Assembly (NCBI GenBank): GCA_944392705.1
Contig: CALXXO010000003.1
Coordinates: 1-43,689 of the forward strand
Length of the DNA stretch: 43,689 nucleotides
Direction: 5' to 3'
From: an uncultured Spirochaetaceae bacterium
Lineage (GTDB): Bacteria > Spirochaetota > Spirochaetia > Sphaerochaetales > Sphaerochaetaceae
Position 1 is the first letter of the stretch; every line of letters starts with the position of its first letter. The notes beneath the pieces were generated by a model. The model did no database searches and had not been told where the DNA came from. It saw only the letters and a list, made by a program, of their open reading frames with translations. Made by a program: the position numbers and the translations under genes. Shown here piece after piece: positions 1 to 6,562 of the stretch.

Positions 1-762
1 CAGACCGCGCTTTATCAGTTTTATAACCTCGAATTCCCTTTCAGTGATATGGTATGTAGCGCTGACGCTCTCAAAGGAAACCTCGCTCTTCTCCTGCACC
101 GGCACATTCTTCTCCTGATGAGACAGGGCCGTGAAGAGAAAAACAAGGTCTGCAATGGTGTAGGCAAGGCAGATAATCGGAATCGATATACTGCGGAAAT
201 ACGAGAAGAGCATGGCAAGTATGACTATCGGCAGCATTGCGAATGATATGGAAATCAATGTCGTGCAGGCAGTCCTTACAGACTTCTCCTCTATATTCTT
301 CCTTTCATGAAGGAGGAGTATAACGCAATAGACAACCGCAAGCGTCCATACCAGATACTGCAAAATGGAGAAAAGCATTATCTCCGTGATGAGCCATGCA
401 ATCGATACGCCCAGATAGAGACCTCCTGCGGCAAAGGCCCCTACCTTCTCTGGCGTAGTCATTGGACGCGCTATGATCCAGTTTATGGCAAACAGAAGCA
501 ACACGAGAATAAAAGCAGAGTCAGCCACCATCAATGTCTCCCATATATAATGGAGCACAATGCGGGCCGTTCCCGTGAATGCAAGATACGCCGACTGATC
601 CAGCGCGAAAGCGACAACTGCACCCAGTAGCGATGCAGAGAATGCAATCAGTGCCCAGGACCAGGAATACCGGGCACGTCTTGTCCATACAATCGATAGC
701 GCAAGGTCCATGCTGACTATCGAAAGCGCCAGGAATGAAAGCAGAAGAGGGACTGCATCCAT
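1..762 (-). CDS. Partial 7-TM membrane protein with C-terminal LuxR-type helix-turn-helix
   Basis: This open frame runs from an ATG at 762 to the window edge without a stop, giving 254 codons. Translation shows about seven hydrophobic segments (roughly residues 4-25, 35-55, 83-103, 112-130, 137-160, 178-200 and 205-227). A short polar linker follows, then the beginning of a LuxR/GerE DNA-binding domain (TEREFEVIKLIKRGL), which is cut off. Membrane-anchored LuxR regulators of this layout sense a signal in or at the membrane and bind DNA through the C-terminus; the signal here is unknown. It begins one base after the stop codon of the RloB-like gene, so it very likely shares the message of the ATPase/RloB pair. 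The ribosome-binding site is weak, which suggests translational coupling. Confidence 0.72.
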   Translation of the reverse strand, partial: MDAVPLLLSFLALSIVSMDLALSIVWTRRARYSWSWALIAFSASLLGAVVAFALDQSAYLAFTGTARIVLHYIWETLMVADSAFILVLLLFAINWIIARPMTTPEKVGAFAAGGLYLGVSIAWLITEIMLFSILQYLVWTLAVVYCVILLLHERKNIEEKSVRTACTTLISISFAMLPIVILAMLFSYFRSISIPIICLAYTIADLVFLFTALSHQEKNVPVQEKSEVSFESVSATYHITEREFEVIKLIKRGL

Positions 763-763
763 T

Positions 764-1396
764 CTAGCGGCGGACCTTCTGATTATGCGACATATCCGCG
801 AGACCACAGATTTCTGTCAGATTCTCATCGAAATCAGGCATAGTCGTAGCTTTAAGCCCTGTAGCTGCAATTGCAAGAGAGTTATAGTTGCGGGCATTAA
901 GATCTGCAGCACTATGTCTCGGGAAGAGTTTGATATGAAGATTCAAACCCTTTGTCAGGAAATACTCCGGGGTCATCTCATAGCCAGGAATAGCGCTCTT
1001 CAGTTTCTCCCTAAGCGGTGTGATATCGCGCACAAAAGCACCAGGAGCACCGAGGTGAAGGATGAACCAGAGCTCGAATGAAGGATTGAAGTAGAGCATC
1101 TTCACCTTCTTCTTTGCAGAATACTCCTCCATCTCCTTCACACTCTCGACAGTTGCTCCCACATCATCGAAGCCAAAAAGCGCCCAAGCTGAATCGAAGC
1201 GTCCTTTGCTTCTCTGCTTGCCCGTCCAGTCAATGAGAGCCTGGAGATTGCTGCCCTCCGGTGCCTGCATGACTGTGAGGTTCACATAGCGGCAATCTTT
1301 TCTCATCTGCGAGAAGTAGAGAGTCTCAGCCTCCGTCGCGCAAACGAGGAGAAGCATCCTTTTTGGCTCTGTAGTATTCTTCTTACGCGTTTTCAT
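764..1396 (-). CDS. RloB-like protein, partner of the upstream AAA ATPase
   Basis: The protein has 210 residues and resembles the RloB family, whose members are encoded beside RloA-type ATPases in restriction/abortive-infection loci; lactococcal AbiL is of this kind. Supporting motifs are the N-terminal hydrophobic strand ending in VCATEAETLYF, a central ALFGFDD strand end, and NPSFELWFILHLG near residues 103-115, the best-preserved family signature. Family members normally read CEG..TE.nYF and D.DD at the first two places, so the acidic residues here are shifted or substituted. The start overlaps the ATPase gene by 14 bases, which indicates translational coupling. It is probably the effector half of a two-gene toxic or antiphage module; this role is inferred from family and context, not shown by the sequence. 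Confidence 0.68.
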   Translation of the reverse strand: MKTRKKNTTEPKRMLLLVCATEAETLYFSQMRKDCRYVNLTVMQAPEGSNLQALIDWTGKQRSKGRFDSAWALFGFDDVGATVESVKEMEEYSAKKKVKMLYFNPSFELWFILHLGAPGAFVRDITPLREKLKSAIPGYEMTPEYFLTKGLNLHIKLFPRHSAADLNARNYNSLAIAATGLKATTMPDFDENLTEICGLADMSHNQKVRR

Positions 1397-2666
1397 CAGT
1401 TGCCTCCTTCTTTTCAGCTTCTACAGGTGTGCCATCATGAACAAACCAGAATTCGCTGATAATCGGGAGCGATCCATAAGCGCCCTGCATATAACGCTGG
1501 GAAGTCGGAATCCTGCCCTTCGCGCCCTTGAAATCCGAAAGTGAATAATAGACTGTCGAGCTCTCCTGATCCTTCTGCGCGAACCATACTGCATCGCGGC
1601 GCAGAAGACCGTCGCGGAGAAGCGATGGGTTGCAATCGACAACAAGCATCTGGCTCTGCTTGTCACAGTTCTCGAAGATTTCCACGAGATGGCAGAGTAC
1701 ATCAGGATGCAGAAGCTGTCCGAAATCATCTACGACAAGAACCTTCTCTGTGATGAATGCTTCGAAGAATGCAAAGCCAAGGACAATGAGACGGCGAAGC
1801 GAGAGACTTTCGCCTGCAAACATATTCGCATAGCCTTCGGCCTTCTTGTCATTAACATAGATATGGGTGAAGCGGAGATGGTCCTCTCCCTTGTCATTTG
1901 TCTTCACCTCTATGCGGCTTATATCCGTGATATCAACAGCCCAGAGGTAATTCAGTATCTGCTCGCCCCAGCCCGGATGCGCTTTCAGCATTTCACAGGC
2001 ATAGGCTTCAGCCTTGGTCGAAACACCCATCGGAAGTATATGGAGAGTCTTTTCGAACCATGTATAGAGCTCAAGGGAAGTCTGACCGCCTTTTCTTGCA
2101 GAGCCTGCAAGGAATGTCCTGTTCTCAGGAAGCTTAGCGGCCTGTCTCTTCTTCTCTCCTCTGTAGTACTTTCCAAAGCGATATGAATAGCCTTCGTCGG
2201 TAAGCTTTCTCTCGAACATCAGCTTCTTGGAACTGCCGATTATGTAGTAAAGAGATTCCTCGAAAATCTTCTCCTTATTGGCAGAGAGCGTATAGATAGC
2301 AATAACAGTCGGTTTCTCCTCATTGCCTTCCTCGCCTTTATCAAGGAGGACCTCAATGGAGATTGTCGCCGGTGTAGCCTTATCAATGCCATAAGCGAAA
2401 GTAGTTCCTGTCAAGGCACCCTGAAGAGGATTCTCCGGCCCATCCTCAGCCATGACTATCCTCTTGAGAACTTCCAGAGCTCGCACGAAGGAGCTCTTAC
2501 CTGCTCCATTCGGACCAATGATGGCACTTGTCTTTATAACGTTAAGACGATCGTTGATTTCCATAACCTTGGAAGCACTAAGGCGAGAATCCTTCACCGC
2601 CTCAAAGCTGATCGTCTGTGGAGACTTCACGGACTTGAAGTTCGCAATAGTCATGTTTAGCAGCAT
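1383..2666 (-). CDS. AAA family ATPase, RloA/AbiLi-like
   Basis: The protein has 427 residues and is of the OLD/RecF-like AAA_15/AAA_21 type. The N-terminus has the family's LNMTIANFKSV strand, then a Walker A GPNGAGKSS at residues 51-59, a signature-like GESLSLRRL segment near 282-290, and a Walker B VLVVDDFGQLLHPDV. The usual glutamate after the Walker B aspartate is aspartate here. The C-terminal RYMQGAYGSLP is typical of the family. It starts at ATG 2666 behind a strong AGGAGG with 6-base spacing, and a perfect TATAAT lies 48 bases upstream. It heads an operon with the RloB-like gene and the LuxR-type gene. By analogy with RloA/AbiLi and PARIS AriA, it would act as the sensor or ATPase that holds or activates its partner; this is inference. 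Confidence 0.8.
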   Translation of the reverse strand: MLLNMTIANFKSVKSPQTISFEAVKDSRLSASKVMEINDRLNVIKTSAIIGPNGAGKSSFVRALEVLKRIVMAEDGPENPLQGALTGTTFAYGIDKATPATISIEVLLDKGEEGNEEKPTVIAIYTLSANKEKIFEESLYYIIGSSKKLMFERKLTDEGYSYRFGKYYRGEKKRQAAKLPENRTFLAGSARKGGQTSLELYTWFEKTLHILPMGVSTKAEAYACEMLKAHPGWGEQILNYLWAVDITDISRIEVKTNDKGEDHLRFTHIYVNDKKAEGYANMFAGESLSLRRLIVLGFAFFEAFITEKVLVVDDFGQLLHPDVLCHLVEIFENCDKQSQMLVVDCNPSLLRDGLLRRDAVWFAQKDQESSTVYYSLSDFKGAKGRIPTSQRYMQGAYGSLPIISEFWFVHDGTPVEAEKKEATDENA

Positions 2667-2719
2667 AAGCCACCTCCTACTGTGGACAGGAATCGCCCCA
2701 TCCTTATTTTGTGATTATA
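2661..2719 (-). promoter_or_regulatory. Promoter -10 box and strong ribosome-binding site of the RloA/RloB operon
   Basis: On the minus strand a perfect TATAAT occupies 2714-2719, and AGGAGG lies 6 bases before the ATG at 2666. No clear -35 hexamer sits 17 bases upstream of the -10. The intervening leader contains no convincing ORF. Confidence 0.5.
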
Positions 2720-2873
2720 GCCAGTCACACACGAAATATGCAGAAAAATCGATCATTGTGGGATTTTTGCGAAATAATTGCCCATTAAAGGTAGAAAATA
2801 TGCTGAAAATGATGGAATAGAGCACCATAAAACAGCAAATGAATGCATTAAATCATTCTCAGGAGGATATCAA

Positions 2874-2915
2874 ATGAAAAAATGTTACAAAAATTACTTA
2901 AAATTCATTAAGTAA
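2874..2915 (+). other. Very short plus-strand ORF (13 codons) with a strong ribosome-binding site
   Basis: AGGAGGA at 2861-2867 precedes an ATG at 2874 by 6 bases. The reading frame MKKCYKNYLKFIK ends in TAA at 2913-2915, directly against the stop of the convergent lipoprotein gene. No plus-strand gene follows. It could be a real micro-peptide or a chance match; the lysine-rich composition may simply reflect local AT richness. The rest of 2667-2873 is AT-rich and shows nothing else that could be recognised. Confidence 0.2.
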
Positions 2916-2917
2916 TT
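2892..2917 (-). terminator. AT-rich perfect inverted repeat at the lipoprotein gene end
   Basis: A perfect 10-bp inverted repeat (arms 2892-2901 and 2908-2917, 6-base loop) overlaps the stop codon of the minus-strand lipoprotein gene. On the minus strand it is followed by a short T-run. The stem is almost purely A/T, so it would be a weak intrinsic terminator; it could also be a protein-binding palindrome. Confidence 0.35.
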
Positions 2918-4019
2918 ATCTGCCCATTACCAGTGAATAGATAGCATTGCCGTTCGGAGCTCCAAGTTCAAGCGCGCTGCTCTCTCCTGTAATCTGTCCC
3001 ATTGCCTGCTCATTTCTCGTACGGATTGTGAGAAGATTCCGGTAAAGAGACCGCACATCAGAATCATTGTACTTCTCCATTACGGATGAAAGTATATCTA
3101 TTGCTTTAGTGTAATCACCAGAGGCGGCAGCAAGGAGCGCTGCATTGTATCCAGAAGGCAGATGATTGGACTTTTCCCAGATGGACAGGAACAGATTTCC
3201 AGCCAACTCAAGATTACCATCCTTTGCGGCATCGTACGCTGATTCAGCTTCCTCGAGCTTTGGTTTGTTGGACATAAGCGAAACACTGTACTCCTGGTAC
3301 GATGGAACAAGAAGGTTCTCTATATCGTCGCTGAACGAACGTATTATCCGCCTGAAAAGATACGAAGGATCCTCAAGTCTCATCCATCGCCTGTCCAGTA
3401 TATCTTCCCGTTTATCGGTATCGGAGAATGTACGCTGGGCGACAATCCTTCCGCTCTCTGTGTCTATTACCGTGATGCTGTAGTCTAAGGAGACAATCTG
3501 CCTGTAGTAATACTCAAACTCAACCCTGTGATGCCTATCGCCATCCCTGTCCTCCCACCATTCATCGTGAGGAACTGAATAGACGCTCTCATTTACCGAC
3601 ATACCCGTGATACGTGGTATGAGCACAGCATCATAACCAAGCTTCCTGAATGATTCGGAGATATCGCCACCAAGATAGCCTGCAGTGATGACGGCATCCG
3701 TTGAATCCGGAGGAAGAATATTGAAGAAACCAGAGGATGAAAGAGTTGAATAAAGACGGTCTGTTGCATATGAAGCAGTGGAGATAGCCGTCGAATTCGT
3801 ATACCCGGAAAGCACCCTCAGCCCTGCCGCTCTAATATCAGTGCCAACGACAAAAGATGGTGCAGAATACCCTTTATATGGAACTACAGATGCAAGTGCC
3901 AGATTCCTGTAGCCTCCCATATCGATGGCAGAAGGCTGCATATATGGGACAGCGATAGATGTTGAACATGAAGAGATGACAAGTATCAGGGAAATGAAAA
4001 GGAAAAGAAGCTTTCTCAT
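2916..4019 (-). CDS. Putative lipoprotein with C-terminal TPR-like region
   Basis: The protein has 367 residues. The first 17 form a lipoprotein signal peptide ending in a lipobox-like V-I-S-S-C, so Cys18 would be lipidated. The middle (about residues 25-230) resembles the DUF6340/CsgG-like outer-membrane lipoproteins: a YRNLALASVVP strand, an alternating domain, a D-D-R-D-G-D acidic turn, and a long strand with IDTESGRIV. After about residue 255 the helices AESAYDAAKDGNLELAGNL and SGYNAALLAAASGDYTKAI look like a pair of TPR repeats. It is likely anchored in the periplasmic face of a membrane; the function is unknown. The gene ends 8 bases before nothing on its own strand and lies 7 bases after the PdxA-like gene, so the two may be co-transcribed. 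Confidence 0.75.
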   Translation of the reverse strand: MRKLLFLFISLILVISSCSTSIAVPYMQPSAIDMGGYRNLALASVVPYKGYSAPSFVVGTDIRAAGLRVLSGYTNSTAISTASYATDRLYSTLSSSGFFNILPPDSTDAVITAGYLGGDISESFRKLGYDAVLIPRITGMSVNESVYSVPHDEWWEDRDGDRHHRVEFEYYYRQIVSLDYSITVIDTESGRIVAQRTFSDTDKREDILDRRWMRLEDPSYLFRRIIRSFSDDIENLLVPSYQEYSVSLMSNKPKLEEAESAYDAAKDGNLELAGNLFLSIWEKSNHLPSGYNAALLAAASGDYTKAIDILSSVMEKYNDSDVRSLYRNLLTIRTRNEQAMGQITGESSALELGAPNGNAIYSLVMGR

Positions 4020-4026
4020 ATCTACC

Positions 4027-5040
4027 TCATGCCATCAGGGAAGCTTCCCTCAATAGAAGTGCCATAGCAATGGATGCTTCCATCCTCTCCGAGTCCGCAA
4101 CGCCCTTTCCGGCGTTCTTTAAATCAGTATCGAGAAGAGGACCTACGCGCAGAAATGGCAATCCCCATGTGATTACCGAAGCTTTTCCAGGGGATGCAGC
4201 AGATACAGCTGCAAAGCCAACCCCTGCTGTCATTACAAGGATGGAAGAATATTCCCCCTCCGCACCTTTTGCGAAAATCTCTTCAGCTGAGAGAGGACCT
4301 ACAACATTTATCCCAAGCTTCTTTACCACCTCAACTGCAGGGACGATTGCCTCCTCCTCATCAGGACCAGTCCACGTTCCATCGGGCCTGGTTGGATTTA
4401 GGGAAGCAACAGCTATAGGCTTGGATCTGTCGAAGTACGGTGACATAGTTATCGAATCGATATCAACAAGGGCAGAGATTATATTCTCGCGCTTGACCTG
4501 CCCTATTGCCTCCTTGATTGATATCCTATGTGTCAGCCCGAAGATGTTCAGATAACCGCCGCGTAGCATATTGCAAAGCCTGGCAGTCGAGGCGAACGTC
4601 GACAGAAGGTCGAAAACCGAACGCTCTTTATACCCCGCAGCCTTCAGCGCTTCCCCGCTCACAGGCGATGTGACAAGGGAGTGACCATATCCATTCTGGA
4701 TTATCTCTACAGCCGCTCTAAGTGCTTCATATGAAGCTTTTCCTGTCTCTGCAGAAATCTGTCCGTATCTGAAAGATGCAAGATCAATCGATGAGGATGA
4801 GAAGAAAATCATATTCTCCCCCTTCGACTCAGCTTCCCTCAGAGATTCAAGGCTGTCAGCATAATATGTAAAAGGCAGCGAAAGGGATAAATCGGAAGCT
4901 GTCTTCCTAAAAACACCACCATCTCCTGTAACGATAAGCCATACAGAAGAATCTGTTGAAAGCGACCTTACAGTCTTTATTATCATCTCAGGAGAGGTTC
5001 CTGCCGGTTCCCCCATTGATATCACTGTGTATCTCTGCAT
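4027..5040 (-). CDS. PdxA-like protein lacking standard metal ligands
   Basis: The protein has 337 residues from the ATG at 5040 and matches the length and domain order of 4-hydroxythreonine-4-phosphate dehydrogenase (vitamin B6 synthesis). MGEPAGTSPEM at 9-19 corresponds to the family GDPAGIGPE, SLNPT at 213-217 to LNPH, and TWGLPFLRVG at 291-300 to the TLGLPFIRTS strand. Of the three metal-binding histidines in PdxA, only the first (His171 in GLTHRI) is kept. The second is Thr217, and the YHDQG loop is replaced by MTAG at 270-273. The C-terminal HGTA motif is also gone. It is therefore either an enzyme of altered chemistry or inactive. The frame stays open upstream to 5298, but that part has no PdxA similarity. 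A TATACT lies 7 bases before the ATG, so the message may be leaderless. Confidence 0.68.
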   Translation of the reverse strand: MQRYTVISMGEPAGTSPEMIIKTVRSLSTDSSVWLIVTGDGGVFRKTASDLSLSLPFTYYADSLESLREAESKGENMIFFSSSSIDLASFRYGQISAETGKASYEALRAAVEIIQNGYGHSLVTSPVSGEALKAAGYKERSVFDLLSTFASTARLCNMLRGGYLNIFGLTHRISIKEAIGQVKRENIISALVDIDSITMSPYFDRSKPIAVASLNPTRPDGTWTGPDEEEAIVPAVEVVKKLGINVVGPLSAEEIFAKGAEGEYSSILVMTAGVGFAAVSAASPGKASVITWGLPFLRVGPLLDTDLKNAGKGVADSERMEASIAMALLLREASLMA

Positions 5041-5130
5041 ACCCCGGAGTATAGCATCCCAGGGGTATCTTGGATAGGAAAAAGCAGACAATAATGAATC
5101 ATGGTGGTATCCTTTTGTCCGGAGACGAGA

Positions 5131-5274
5131 ATGTGCATTGATGATGACGATGAAGCCATTGAGGAGTTTGAGGAGCTTTATACGATAATTCCTGTGATAG
5201 ATACAGACGACTCCGATGATGAGGAAAGACAGTACGAAGACCTCGATGACGAGGCGTTTGATATAGATTTCTAA
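5131..5274 (+). CDS. Possible small, highly acidic protein
   Basis: A 47-codon frame starts at ATG 5131, 6 bases after GGAG. An in-frame ATG at 5101 would add 10 codons but has no ribosome-binding site. About half of the residues are Asp or Glu, and GAT/GAC and GAA/GAG are mixed freely, which argues against a simple repeat. The opposite strand reads as a hydrophobic open extension of the PdxA-like gene, an expected mirror of acidic codons. It lies between the divergent PdxA-like gene and the ABC importer promoter, filling an otherwise empty 306-base gap. No family was recognised. It may be a real small protein or chance. Confidence 0.4.
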   Translation: MCIDDDDEAIEEFEELYTIIPVIDTDDSDDEERQYEDLDDEAFDIDF

Positions 5275-5291
5275 TGTTTCTACAAATAGTA

Positions 5292-5333
5292 TTGACATCT
5301 CCGGGAATACTATTTATAGTAACCGTGTTACTA
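5292..5333 (+). promoter_or_regulatory. Strong promoter with overlapping palindromic operator for the ABC importer
   Basis: TTGACA at 5292-5297 and TATAGT at 5315-5320 are separated by exactly 17 bases. A perfect 7-bp inverted repeat with a 3-base centre, TAGTAACcgtGTTACTA, at 5317-5333 covers the end of the -10 and the expected start site. A repressor bound there would block transcription. The ribosome-binding site GAAGGAG follows at 5334-5340, before ATG 5347. The cognate regulator is unknown. Confidence 0.7.
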
Positions 5334-5346
5334 GAAGGAGAAACAT

Positions 5347-6324
5347 ATGAAAAAGATTATTCCAGCTTTAATAGCTTTATTGATAATAGCCGCATCTGTG
5401 ACAGCCCTGTCTGCAGGAGGAGCACAGGAACTGGATGGCAGGCTTAAAATCGGGATATCCAAACTGATTACCCACCCAGCCCTTGATTCGATTGAACAGG
5501 GAATCAAGGACTATCTCAGCGATAATGGCATAGATGCAGTCTACGAGACTCAGACAGCTAATGGAGAGATAAGCACTGCTTCTTCCATTGCCCAGCTTTT
5601 CCAGACAGAGGGAAAGGATATAGTTGTCGGTATAGCAACACCGACTGCACAGGCGCTGGCCAATGTCTTTACGGATATCCCTGTCGTCTATGCAACTGTC
5701 ACGGATCCGGAATCTGCAGGACTTACGGGAATAGACAATGTCTGCGGAACTTCCGATATGGTACCTGTGAAAGAACAGCTCAGAATCATAAGGGAAGTGA
5801 AGGATATAAAGTCATTGGGAATGGTCTATACATCTGCAGAAGCTAATGGCATAACACTGATGGAAGCTATGCACGAAGCCTGCAATGAAGCTGGTATCGA
5901 ACTTATAACCGCTTCAGTTTCTAACTCTTCTGAAGTCAGGATGGCTGCACAGTCAATCATCGACCGCGTAGACGCAATGTATGTATCGACCGACAATACT
6001 GTGATTTCCGCGATAGCAGCCCTCTCTGAAGTATGTATAGAGAACTCCGTTCCCCTCTTCTCTGCAGATACAACATCGTCCTTCGGAACTGACGTCCTCC
6101 TAGCCGGTGGTTTTGATTACTACCAATCAGGTCGTCTCACAGGCGAAGTGATCAAGAGAATCCTCGATGGAGAAAAACCGGTGGATATCGGAACACGATA
6201 CCTTGAGAACCTCGAAATCTACGTGAACCTCGACACAGCTGCAAAACTTGGAATCGAGATTCCGGAAGATATACTCAGCACCGCTTCATATATTATAAAG
6301 GATGGCGCGGAAATCCAGCTCTAA
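5347..6324 (+). CDS. ABC importer substrate-binding protein (TrpX-like), copy 1
   Basis: The protein has 325 residues with a Sec signal peptide (about residues 1-23, cut near ALSA-GG) and no lipobox cysteine. The rest matches the ABC_sub_bind family, which includes streptococcal TrpX of the tryptophan importer. Conserved stretches shared with the next gene are GISKLITHPALDSIEQG, TANGEISTASSIAQ, TAQALANVFTDIPVVYATVTDP and AAQSIIDRVDAMYVSTDN. It would capture a small ligand, plausibly an aromatic amino acid, in the periplasm and deliver it to the permease at 7628. It has its own strong promoter and a palindromic operator. No poly-T terminator follows, so readthrough into the second copy is possible. 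Ligand identity is inferred from family only. Confidence 0.85.
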   Translation: MKKIIPALIALLIIAASVTALSAGGAQELDGRLKIGISKLITHPALDSIEQGIKDYLSDNGIDAVYETQTANGEISTASSIAQLFQTEGKDIVVGIATPTAQALANVFTDIPVVYATVTDPESAGLTGIDNVCGTSDMVPVKEQLRIIREVKDIKSLGMVYTSAEANGITLMEAMHEACNEAGIELITASVSNSSEVRMAAQSIIDRVDAMYVSTDNTVISAIAALSEVCIENSVPLFSADTTSSFGTDVLLAGGFDYYQSGRLTGEVIKRILDGEKPVDIGTRYLENLEIYVNLDTAAKLGIEIPEDILSTASYIIKDGAEIQL

Positions 6325-6381
6325 TCAAAAGGTTTTCCAGCCACACGGCCAATCAAGGAAATCTTCCAAAGCATAAGAATA

Positions 6382-6424
6382 TCATCAGTTGTCCTCGCGA
6401 TATCACCGCGGGAGACAACGATGA
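6382..6424 (+). other. Strong intergenic RNA hairpin between the two binding-protein genes
   Basis: GTTGTC at 6388-6393 pairs with GACAAC at 6414-6419, CGCG at 6396-6399 pairs with CGCG at 6407-6410, and TCATC at 6382-6386 pairs with GATGA at 6420-6424 across one bulged base. No T-run follows, so it does not look like a simple intrinsic terminator. The 3' arm contains GGGAG, 6 bases before an ATG (6421) that opens a 17-codon frame ending at 6474. The rest of 6325-6562 is AT-rich and shows only the promoter of the second copy. Confidence 0.4.
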
Positions 6425-6512
6425 GTTCTTTACATCTTATACATCAGCTCCGTAACAAGACTGCTAAAACATAATTTTATGCATAAATATTCAAAACCAT
6501 GCATATGAAATG

Positions 6513-6541
6513 TTGAAAATGAATTATCCATTGGCTATAGT
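6513..6541 (+). promoter_or_regulatory. Promoter of the second substrate-binding protein
   Basis: TTGAAA at 6513-6518 and TATAGT at 6536-6541 have a 17-base spacer. The ribosome-binding site CGGAGGA follows before ATG 6563. The palindrome seen at the first copy's promoter is absent, so the two copies may be regulated differently. Confidence 0.6.
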
Positions 6542-6562
6542 CTAATAAAAATCGGAGGAATC

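Noticed and set aside
5041-5298. Extension of the PdxA-like gene to an ATG at 5298, giving an 86-residue hydrophobic N-terminus
   Set aside because: The added part has no PdxA similarity. The GGAG there touches the ATG with no spacing, and the region is the mirror image of an acidic plus-strand frame. ATG 5040 gives the family N-terminus.
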